Assembly: GCA_030374805.1 (NCBI GenBank)
Contig: JARGSG010000235.1
Span: 1-64,000 of the forward strand
DNA: 64,000 bases
Direction of reading: 5' to 3'
DNA from: Gracilaria gracilis
Lineage: Eukaryota; Rhodophyta; Florideophyceae; Gracilariales; Gracilariaceae
Part shown: piece after piece, positions 56,574-64,000 of the stretch
Layout of the letters: every line of letters begins with the position of its first letter
Position numbering within the stretch: the first letter of the stretch is position 1
The notes under the pieces: model-generated
What the model saw: only the letters and a program-made list of their open reading frames with translations
The model's database searches: none
Told to the model about the DNA's origin: nothing
Position numbers and translations under genes: made by a program

Positions 56574-57554
56574 TCAGTTGTTTGGGTTCTCACAAGTGGC
56601 CAGGTGCGACTCATCAACCGCTCTGGTGATGACCTCATCTGGGGGATGGGCCTTCTCACCTTCCTCGAAGGTATACGACACGGCGACGGCAATACGCTTG
56701 ACATCAGCATCAAAATCCAAGGAAGCAACGCTAGTGGGGTATTTGGGGAACTGGTTGATTCGCTTCTTAGCATCACCATCCCAGAAGGACACGTACCCGT
56801 CGGCTCCCCCGGTGGTGAAAGAAGTGTAATTTCTGTTGTGAGCAATGCAGTTGACCGGATATGCGACGTCTTCTACGCGATGGCATCTGAACGAGTACGC
56901 ACGGGTTGGATCATCGACGTACTCGACGGCCACACGACCCTCAGTGCTGCCCACAACAAGCTGTTTGCCCTTCAGCGAAGCGCTGACTCCTCTGAGCTGA
57001 TACGAAAGAGTGTTGGGCACGACATCGAACAGAAAGTGAGACGGATAACGGCAGTCGATGAGACGTATCTGGCGATTTGAGGTAATGAACACAATGCCAT
57101 ATTGGCCGCAGCGAGCACTGCCGTACACCTTACCACCTGCATCAATGGACGCCGTGCGCTGATTGGTGCGTACGTCCCAGAGCATCAAACGCGAGTCCCA
57201 GCTGCCCGATGAGATAATGCCGTGCTCGGGAATGCTGGAGACGGCTCGAACGCCAGCCGAGTGAAAACCAAGCGGTCGACAGTCCATGCCAGTCTCGCGC
57301 ACGATGGCGAGGAAAACGGTTCCGTCAAGGGCCCCGGCGGTGACCATTTTGTCGCCGACCCACGTGGGGTCAAGCAAGACGGAGCCGAGATTGCTCTCAG
57401 CGCGCATGGTGCAGCTAGTGGCCTCGTAGAGTGCTATTGTGCCGGCCCATGAGGACACGAGGATGTGGGGGGAGTTGGGGGCGAAGGTGACGCGCGAGAT
57501 GGCATCCTGCTGCGCGAGATCCAGGACGTTGGTAGCATATGCGCTTGAGATCAT
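56574..57554 (-). CDS. BUB3: Mitotic checkpoint protein BUB3
   Basis: The 326-aa WD40 beta-propeller has the normal BUB3 length. It starts at the ATG giving MISSAYATNVLDL; the open frame upstream is GC-rich and not conserved-looking. Characteristic parts are ISRVTFAPNSPHILVSSWAG, SGSWDSRLMLWDVR, VAVEYVD, YSFRCHRVEDVAYPVN, TGGADGYVSFWDGDAKKRIN, then QFPKYPTSVASLDF and AVAVSYTFEEGE near the end. BUB3 binds GLEBS motifs of BUB1/BUBR1 at kinetochores and delays anaphase until chromosomes are attached. The gene is intact with no intron, and marks the start of the ordinary gene-dense part of the window. Confidence 0.95.
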   Translation of the reverse strand: MISSAYATNVLDLAQQDAISRVTFAPNSPHILVSSWAGTIALYEATSCTMRAESNLGSVLLDPTWVGDKMVTAGALDGTVFLAIVRETGMDCRPLGFHSAGVRAVSSIPEHGIISSGSWDSRLMLWDVRTNQRTASIDAGGKVYGSARCGQYGIVFITSNRQIRLIDCRYPSHFLFDVVPNTLSYQLRGVSASLKGKQLVVGSTEGRVAVEYVDDPTRAYSFRCHRVEDVAYPVNCIAHNRNYTSFTTGGADGYVSFWDGDAKKRINQFPKYPTSVASLDFDADVKRIAVAVSYTFEEGEKAHPPDEVITRAVDESHLATCENPNN

Positions 57555-57792
57555 GGGTTGGCAAGGAAGGTGAGGGGTGAGCGACGGAAATGGGAGACGT
57601 CGAAGGGAAGCCGCGGGGAAGGGAAGAACGCGGGGGAGCGTACGCGAGCAGCACTTTGGGGCGACGAAGCGAAACGGTGTTGCATGTCTCCACGGGCGGG
57701 CGCGACGTCGAAGCACTGCGGCGGCACGTCGTATGAGAGAATCAGATAGGGGCGTGGTGGATGCAACTTTATGTACCCTGTAAGTTACCAAC

Positions 57793-57809
57793 GGTACCAA
57801 CTTGGTACC
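57793..57809. repeat. Inverted repeat ggtaccaa-c-ttggtacc
   Basis: Perfect 8-bp arms with a 1-bp spacer, about 240 bp upstream of the BUB3 start. It is similar in core sequence to the palindrome at 28504. It could be a promoter element of BUB3 or a transposon scar. Confidence 0.5.
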
Positions 57810-58399
57810 GCTGGTACCTTTGTAGATAACGGTAGCTGGCGACGGGAGCGGAAGCGCGAGCCGAGCCGTCGTGACGCACCGGCTGTTGTCGACGCACGCC
57901 TGGCCAAACTGCACGAATCGCTCACGCGGGTGCACGCGCCAGTAGCGGCTGGCACCACGCGCTGCGTCGTTATGCCGCGCTGCTCACCGGGTAGCGTTCC
58001 GCGCCGTACAACCGCGCCGGTAACCGTTTAGCCGCCGTTACCGCCGTTGCCGCCGGTAGCCGCGCGCCGCTCCTGTATGTTTTGTTGCCGAGAGCCGCTT
58101 TATTCAAGTTTTCGACCGCCCATAGACAGTGTAAAGGATGCCCCCTCCGCGCCGTGAGCCGTGCGCCACTTCGACACCCTTTCACCCGCCCCGCCGTCTT
58201 TCTTCATTGCGCTCGCCATACACGTCCATGACCTCCGGCCCGTCATGTGCCGCCTTGCTTCGCTGCCCACTATCGCGCAGCATGTTCTTGCCACGCGCGG
58301 ATCGTTCGCCGTGCGCTCCCGCTGGCGCGCTGCCTGTGCTCCTACATGACGCCGCGAGCGCGCTCCCAGTGCAAGCGTCACCCGCGTCGTGTTTCGCCG

Positions 58400-58927
58400 T
58401 CACTGGCGTTTCCGCTGCTCATCTTCTCGTTCGCGCTCGCGCGATTCGTGCGCCGCTTCTCCGCGCAATGGGCGCCGTCCAATCCGGCTTCGTCGTTGCT
58501 CGTCGTCATCACCGCCTCCAATTGCATGTACCGTCACTTTCTGCAAAACTTCAAGTGCAACCTGGATAATCTTAATCTCACATATGCATAGTACGACGCA
58601 GTATGGGGCATGGGTATGAGTGTAGCTCTTCGTCGGATAAAGCACCCAGTTCGAACCGTACTTCAGTGCGGACTTGGGCAGCCAACCTGCTGACCGGTAG
58701 CGACAATAAGCGACAAACATGAAAGGAAACCTTTCGCAACGAGAACAAAATAGATGCCAAACATGGTGGCGATCTGTGAGCGGTTCTTTGGTGTGCATAT
58801 CAAGTATAACAATGTGTTTTGTCACAAAGGCAGCATAGAAAGCTTCGGTGAACGTGAGTTGTAAATGCTCCACATCGGAATGATCAAAGTCATCCGACGA
58901 AGCCTGAAGCTGCATCGATTGACGCAT
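58400..58927 (-). CDS. tRNA-splicing endonuclease subunit, TSEN2-like
   Basis: The frame encodes the C-terminal catalytic domain of the SEN2 subunit, which cuts the 5' splice site of intron-containing pre-tRNA in the nucleus. Visible motifs are LQLTFTEAFYAAF, EPLTDRHHVWHLF, then FMFVAYCRYRSAGWLPKSAL, KYGSNWVLYPTK and HAPYCVVL; the Tyr and the His before APY fit two of the three catalytic residues, while the third (Lys) is uncertain. The chosen ATG gives 175 residues; the frame is open further upstream without ATG, so the N-terminus may be longer or in another exon. SEN2 is usually above 350 residues. The tail is basic and Arg/Glu-rich. Confidence 0.75.
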   Translation of the reverse strand: MRQSMQLQASSDDFDHSDVEHLQLTFTEAFYAAFVTKHIVILDMHTKEPLTDRHHVWHLFCSRCERFPFMFVAYCRYRSAGWLPKSALKYGSNWVLYPTKSYTHTHAPYCVVLCICEIKIIQVALEVLQKVTVHAIGGGDDDEQRRSRIGRRPLRGEAAHESREREREDEQRKRQ

Positions 58928-59220
58928 TGCACGTCCTTTCCAGTTTGCATGTTGCGAATGAACAAGCGCATTGTAAGAAGGCGCCGAGCGAGAAAGATTC
59001 GCCTTTCCACAGGAAGTACTGTACGTTGCCAAGTTGCGGCGACAAACGAATCAGAACACACCCACACCAAACGATGTCTGAGAAGCGCCGGGATCGGATT
59101 TGGTATGTTCGAGGTAACTGCATCATTCAGAGCTGAAAACGGGGCGGTAATACTGAACGATGGAAGGCAGATGATTATCGGCTCTTGGCCGGCGGCGTTT
59201 TCGGGGACGAGGATCCATGG

Positions 59221-59279
59221 CCGATCAGGCTGGACCGATCAGGCTGAACCGATCAGGCTGGACCGATCAGGCTGGACCG
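59221..59279. repeat. Four tandem copies of a 14-bp unit
   Basis: The unit ccgatcaggctgga is repeated four times with one substitution, in the spacer between the TSEN2-like gene and the kinase gene. The rest of that spacer shows no gene. Confidence 0.85.
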
Positions 59280-59805
59280 TCGTGTGTTTATGCAGCCGAA
59301 ATCGACACTCGAACTCAGCCTGTCTGAGCCTGAGCATGATGAACCCAGTTAGCAAATGCACTCAAAAGGCATCACCACCCGTCAGGCGGACCAAGGTCTG
59401 AGAACTTTTTCTAATCTAATTTTAACCAACACCCACTCCTCTGGCTGCAGTGCTTCTATGAAGATTGAGCTGCCGTCTTGACACGTTTCGTTTGCAACCG
59501 CACTGTAGCGCACCGTTTGCTCTAATGCTCACCTTCAAACGCTGGGCGTTGAGCATAGTATGCCTTAGAATGATCAATCACTGATCAAGCACAAAAACCA
59601 CTACGCACGTCTCTCTCTCTCACTATCATCGAGTATGTGCTATCTGTTTCATCTGCATTCCGTACCTCTCTACCCTAGTGGAGAATTTGAACCCTGTTAC
59701 TCATTCTCCCGCTCCGGCCCGTCACCTTGTTCCGTCGCAACGTCAGTCCTCTCTCTTTAGTTGAGAAGGATCGAAAACTTCGGCTCAACTGCAATTGAAA
59801 GGATT

Positions 59806-61338
59806 ATGGAAGACAATTCCAAGACTTCAGCCGAAGAAAAGACAGAACGAAATCGATACATCATCCTTCTTCCGTCGCATGACGGAACACAAGCACTTGT
59901 GGAGGTGCAACCGGACTCGTCTGTTCGGCTGCCAACGTTACCAACATGTCCTTATTCTTATCGCAGATGCTTTGTGAAGAAGGTAGAAGATTTGATTGAA
60001 TCATATATAGGCGTTAAAGTGAGATTTGTCCGTGACTTATGGGAATCATGCGATGGAGAACAACATACGCTGTGGGGAAAAACATATGAATTCATTGCGG
60101 TGTTGCTAGTAGAATGGGCCGAAGCTCAGAAAAGCGTTGAGTGTGAAAAGGCGACTAAATGGATGGGTATAAAGGAATTAATGAGAGAAAACTGGGTTGG
60201 GACGGAAAAGGCACTTGGGTTCGATATGAAGAATGTAGTGTTGAACAATATGAAGGAGATCAACATAGAAATTAGCGTAAGAGTGTCCCCTTGGCGTCGT
60301 ATGGGATGGTTCACAAAGATGATAAGATGGATGAAGGAGGTGAGCAAATGTGCTCCTGACGAGAATGAGCTTTATCGTAGTCTTGTGAAGATGGTTGACC
60401 ATCAACGTTCTGTTGTGTGGCTTTGTCACTTGGATTTGTCGAAATCGAAACATTCGACTGTTTGCAGAGGAGGAAAAGAAGTGGTTTATATAAAGGCGGG
60501 GGTGCCGGTGTTAGAGGAATGCCAGAGAACAGCTACGATTTCAAGATTTCTGGCGAGATCGAGCATTATACCTGAGGTCATTGCATTTAACGAGGAGGAG
60601 AATGTTTTCATGCACGAACTTCTGCGGGAAGAAGACGAAGAGTTGGATGTAAAGGCTCCAGTGAGCACAGTTGTGTTGATGCAAATGATATCGACGGCAT
60701 ATATTATTGAACTGAAGGCGGGTGGACTGAAGGTTCGAGATAGCAAATGGCTTTCGTCTAACATTCACCGACTGTTATACCATGATGGCCTGGAGAAAGC
60801 GGTGCAAGGCAGCGAGGAGCACAGTGAGATACTTCAGGACATTCGAAGTCGAGAAGAGGAGATGAAGGAGATATGCCAAGAGATCTCGAGTTGTGGTATC
60901 CCGAATATGTTAGTGCATGGAGACATTTACGCATCCAACGTTGGAAGTCACCAAACTGTGTATAAACCTCGTACATATCCTCTTTTCGATTGGGGCCTTT
61001 CGCACATCGGACATCCGTTCATCGACATAAAAGACGTCACAAATATGGTTGTAGCTATGAAGGAACGGTGCAACGAAGAACTTACGCTGGAGCATTGGTG
61101 TCCTTGGACGAAGGTGGTGAGTGAGGAGGACTTTTTTAAGCTGATGTCACTAGTGCCACTATTGAGCTATGCTGTTAATGTGGATATGTTTGAGAAAGAA
61201 TATGAGTCCCTTGGTGTAGAACGGGACGATTATGTCATTGATGTCAGAGTTACTGTTGAGTGCATCCAAAGTTTTTTGGATGAGGTCAAGATGAGTAAGG
61301 CTTCGTCGAGTCCCATAGATATAACAAGCGGGGGATAG
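59806..61338 (+). CDS. Phosphotransferase of the APH (aminoglycoside kinase-like) family
   Basis: The 510-aa protein starts at the first ATG (MEDNSKTSAEEK). The C-terminal half has the APH kinase signature: LVHGDIYASNV (catalytic Asp 373 and Asn 378) and FDWGLSHIGHP (metal-binding Asp 395), with EVIAFNEEENVFMHELL as the likely hinge. The N-terminal 180 residues (LPSHDGTQALVEVQPDSSVR, then VRFVRDLWES and EFIAVLLVEW) recall a NUDIX-like or related domain that often precedes APH domains, but a NUDIX box is not seen. The substrate could be a sugar, amino alcohol or other small hydroxyl compound; the sequence does not decide. The gene is intact and single-exon. An antibiotic-resistance role is not implied. 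Confidence 0.75.
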   Translation: MEDNSKTSAEEKTERNRYIILLPSHDGTQALVEVQPDSSVRLPTLPTCPYSYRRCFVKKVEDLIESYIGVKVRFVRDLWESCDGEQHTLWGKTYEFIAVLLVEWAEAQKSVECEKATKWMGIKELMRENWVGTEKALGFDMKNVVLNNMKEINIEISVRVSPWRRMGWFTKMIRWMKEVSKCAPDENELYRSLVKMVDHQRSVVWLCHLDLSKSKHSTVCRGGKEVVYIKAGVPVLEECQRTATISRFLARSSIIPEVIAFNEEENVFMHELLREEDEELDVKAPVSTVVLMQMISTAYIIELKAGGLKVRDSKWLSSNIHRLLYHDGLEKAVQGSEEHSEILQDIRSREEEMKEICQEISSCGIPNMLVHGDIYASNVGSHQTVYKPRTYPLFDWGLSHIGHPFIDIKDVTNMVVAMKERCNEELTLEHWCPWTKVVSEEDFFKLMSLVPLLSYAVNVDMFEKEYESLGVERDDYVIDVRVTVECIQSFLDEVKMSKASSSPIDITSGG

Positions 61339-62615
61339 GACAATGCTGTGTTCCGTGACAATTCCAACCCGTGAGCCCACCGTTTTGCTGTACGATAGCT
61401 ATGTTCGTATGTACCTTTGTATCCTTGTATGATGCTGTTGATACCCTTGCATAAAACTGAAGAAAGATGCAATCCCCATTCAAGTCCTTGAGGCCTGCAG
61501 ATACCTGCATGTAACGGAAACGTTATCGTTTGGTCGTTTTTCATTTTGCCGTAGTAGCTGCTGCAAACTGCTGAGGTCCAATGTGCTTATAAGAACAGAG
61601 AAATATATCCAATACTGGGCAACAGAGATAAGACCATCGAATGCTACTGTACATCTGCTGCGTTTATATGCAGCTCAACTGCAATCCTTTACTCTGGGCG
61701 AAGTGGAGGAGGAAACTGGCTCTTCTTCAGAGGCGAAGCCAGAGCCTCAGCCTCGATGAAATGGAGCGATGAGCTCCAGAAGAATGTCCCAAAAAGGAAC
61801 TGACAGGTGGGTGGAAACACAAAAGAATACAGAAGACACTGGGTGTGGTGGACGTTGTGCTTGCAGATAGCTTGCTCCACGAAGAAGTGAGTCGAGCGGA
61901 GCTACCGCTCAAGCATCGGCCATCGCAACAATTAAGCGGCGAGAAAAGAAAAGAATGTATCTCCTGCTTTCGTACGATTGTACAGCTGCAAATTGGTTCA
62001 TCAGGGCAGAAAGTCACAATCTTGTTTGCCCCAACACTTCAAAGCTCGGTAAAACTAACATTGAATTCATGGAGAAGATACGTTTTCATCGTACAGACCG
62101 AGGGGGAATTAGTGAGAGCAAAGGTTGTATTGTCTGCTGTTTTTCATATTCAGCAGCTCCCTGTTTCGCAAATATCATGTTGTCCAACTCGAGTTGAGCA
62201 TCGAACATCGCTTTTCATCGTGTTGCTTGGTGAACATCAGCGTTAAAACTCGGAATGAAGAGTATCAACATGATGTTGTACTACATGAAAGGATTGGTAT
62301 TGAATCCAACAGAATGAATGATCATGAGAGAATTCAAAAAACGAACAGTTCTTGTCCTCTGCTCTATCCCAGTTAGAAAACGGCTTTAGTCATCAAGAAC
62401 CTTCTCTGTCTCTCACGTTGAGTTGTGGATGATATTTTCAAGCTTATCGTGTATTCTCGTTCATTTTCAAACAGCTTCTCGTTTTTACGTGACTATGCTG
62501 CGTTGAAGTTGGAGTCCATTCATTTCGAACCACAGCACCTTGGTTAAGAGCGCGAGCACTATGGCTCGTTACGGTTCAAGGCTGGTACAAGTTCTATCTT
62601 GGTCAACAAAACACG
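61339..62615. other. Intergenic, no recognised gene
   Basis: A 133-residue plus-strand frame at 61845-62246 and a minus-strand frame over the same place are present, but neither looks conserved. Confidence 0.35.
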
Positions 62616-63420
62616 ATGCTTTCTCGGACATCTGCGATACTCCGTTTCTTATCCCACCTTTTCTTTCTGGGAAGCGTACTAGGTGTCCCTCAACCGCCTC
62701 AATATGAGTGCCACAATAAAACAATCCTCGACATCATTGTCAACGAAAATCTATCTCCAACAATCAGCTTCGACAAGAACGGATCCAATTTCAACATTCT
62801 AGCAAATCTTCTTGCTGCTGGCAATAGGGAAGGGATTCTGAATATCAGCACCCCAGGTGGCATACATTTCTTCGCTCCCAACGACGATGCTATTCTACGT
62901 ACCGCTCAGGACTTGGGTTACGAAGGAAGTGAAGAGTACGAAGGGTACCAATACCTTGTCTCCTACCTTTCAAAAAGATACGAAAACCCCATCGAATATA
63001 TCTTCAACATGCCCCTTTACCATATCGTTGCACCCAGAACGAACTCAAACGAGATCCGAAACAAAACAATTTGTTCGTTTAGAGTCCGCACAGAACCATA
63101 CTATTGAGCTTTCCCCAGAGCATTACATTTACGCCAACGGCCGGCTAGTTATCGCTCAAAACGTGAGAGTTAGTGATACACTTCGTACCCTTGACGGACC
63201 TTCGATAGTGTCGGTGGTTTCAAAGGTTAACCGAACTGGGTTGTATGCTCCTCATACCATGCAAGGTGATATTGTCGTCGGAAGGATCGTCGCATCGACA
63301 TATACCAATGCTATTCCTTATTGGGTGGCACATCCCATGTTGGAAGTATTTCGATTGCCAGTACGTCTCGGCGTAGCCATAGAACCTATTGGTAACCTTC
63401 TATACAATGGATGCCTTTAG
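62616..63420 (+). pseudogene. Secreted FAS1 (fasciclin) - Hint protein, internally deleted
   Basis: The signal peptide (LRFLSHLFFLGSVLG) is followed by a FAS1 adhesion domain: FNILANLLAAGNREGIL, then GGIHFFAPNDDAILRTAQDL and the H-box MPLYHIVAP. From about 63073 the coding frame changes to sequence typical of the second half of a hedgehog/intein Hint domain: IELSPEHYIYANGRLV, NVRVSDTL, RTGLYAPHTMQGDIVVGRI, VASTYTNAIPYWVAH. The first half of Hint, which carries the catalytic Cys, is missing, and the two parts are out of frame. FAS1-Hint proteins normally cleave themselves after secretion; this copy could not. Confidence 0.7.
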
Positions 63421-63775
63421 TGGAGGGACATGAGAAAGTGGCTCAATTGAGTGCAAAGCACGTCGTTAATTCGCAAGCTTTCCGAACAATAAGAATTGAA
63501 ACACTCGGTCAACAGCCCTGAGAAGACATCGCTGCCCTGATCCAAGGCCCATAAAATGTCTGGTCCTCAGTATTCATGATCTAAACCGTGTTCTAGTTTG
63601 GCTGACTAGACCAGGGTGTATGATGCGTCGAACAGCACTCTTGCTACTTTGCGTATTAGGTTCATCATAGCCCCGAAAGAGGTTGAGGTAAAGAACGACA
63701 GGGGTTGTACATCCCAAAGGATACGTGACCACTTTCAAAAGAGTGAAGGAAGGGTAGTTGAGCAGCATTTGGGAA
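63421..63775. other. Intergenic, no gene seen
   Basis: A 355-bp spacer between convergent genes. Confidence 0.5.
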
Positions 63776-64000
63776 TCATTTAAAGAACTCAATATCGCCC
63801 AGCCCATACACATCTTCCTGAGCGCCTGTGTATTGTTTACCACTAGCTTCAGAGTTTGACGGGACAGTAATTCCCGACGCAACCTGGCATTCTTTGAGCA
63901 CAGAGCCAGTTTTAACGACAGCGTGCTCGCACACAATACACGACGAAAGATTAACTCCGTCTTCAAGCGTGACACCGGTCGTCAACACACAGCCGTTGAT
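63776..64000 (-). CDS. eIF2B gamma-like C-terminus, partial
   Basis: The gene runs off the right edge of the window. The visible 74 residues form a left-handed beta-helix of hexapeptide type (VTLEDGVNLSSCIVCEHAVV, then TGSVLKECQVASGITV), as at the C-terminus of eIF2B gamma, part of the GDP-GTP exchange factor for translation initiation factor eIF2. eIF2B epsilon and GDP-mannose pyrophosphorylase share this fold, so the assignment is provisional. It ends with an acidic tail (YGLGDIEFFK) and a TGA at 63776. Confidence 0.55.
   Translation of the reverse strand: MNGCVLTTGVTLEDGVNLSSCIVCEHAVVKTGSVLKECQVASGITVPSNSEASGKQYTGAQEDVYGLGDIEFFK

Noticed and set aside
57555..57935. N-terminal extension of BUB3 in the open frame
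   Set aside because: The 127 added residues are GC-driven and absent from BUB3 proteins; the ATG at 57554 gives the normal length.
59806..61338. Antibiotic-resistance gene
   Set aside because: The APH fold is shared by many kinases, and nothing in the sequence points to an antibiotic substrate.

Overview
The window looks like nuclear DNA of a multicellular red alga, probably a florideophyte such as Chondrus (moderate confidence). The reasons are intron-poor compact genes, a secreted protein joining a FAS1 domain to a hedgehog/intein-type Hint domain, NB-ARC-WD40 proteins, and a dense mixture of decayed LTR and DNA transposons. It is not bacterial: BUB3, a TSEN2-like tRNA-splicing endonuclease subunit and an eIF2B-gamma-like C-terminus are present.

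Layout. 0-4.2 kb: broken coding remnants of unknown function, one split by a 150-bp palindrome-capped repeat. 4.3-12.6 kb: the best-preserved accessory genes, namely a prokaryotic-type DNA methyltransferase fused to a SET domain, a small ORF, a putative USP-like cysteine peptidase, an unknown 384-aa protein and a protein with a SANT/Myb domain at each end. 13.3-17.7 kb: a higher-order satellite built from the palindrome-capped repeat, a fragment shared with the 2.7 kb gene, and a 434-bp third module. 19.6-21.8 kb: a C-rich telomere-like tract followed by a 5'-truncated Ty3/gypsy chromovirus. 22.1-25.2 kb: six tightly packed minus-strand ORFs of unknown origin, several separated only by an in-frame TAG. 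26.2-27.4 kb: GC-rich remnants including an SGNH esterase domain that has lost its catalytic His. 29.9-36.3 kb: a Ty1/copia element whose reverse-transcriptase region is replaced by a Plavaka-like (CACTA superfamily) DNA transposon. 37.7-38.8 kb: a dead Tc1-like transposase. 39.8-41.3 kb: two small unknown genes. 41.4-46.0 kb: a broken gene for a beta-propeller plus Ser/Thr/Pro-repeat surface protein. 46.5-55.3 kb: a patchwork of gene fragments (ABC transporter, class III alcohol dehydrogenase, two NB-ARC-WD40 copies, bacterial-type NAD+-dependent DNA ligase), several joined end to end. 56.5-64 kb: ordinary gene-dense sequence (BUB3, TSEN2-like, an APH-family kinase, FAS1-Hint, eIF2B-gamma end).

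Taken together, a transposon-dominated region of about 56 kb borders a conventional gene-dense block. The 4.3-12.6 kb cluster combines a DNA-modifying and chromatin-modifying fusion, a peptidase and a DNA-binding protein, and is bracketed by copies of the same palindromic repeat. I infer that it may be the cargo of an undescribed large mobile element; the sequence alone does not prove this. Many breaks in the transposon ORFs are Gln codons changed to stops, as cytosine deamination would produce.
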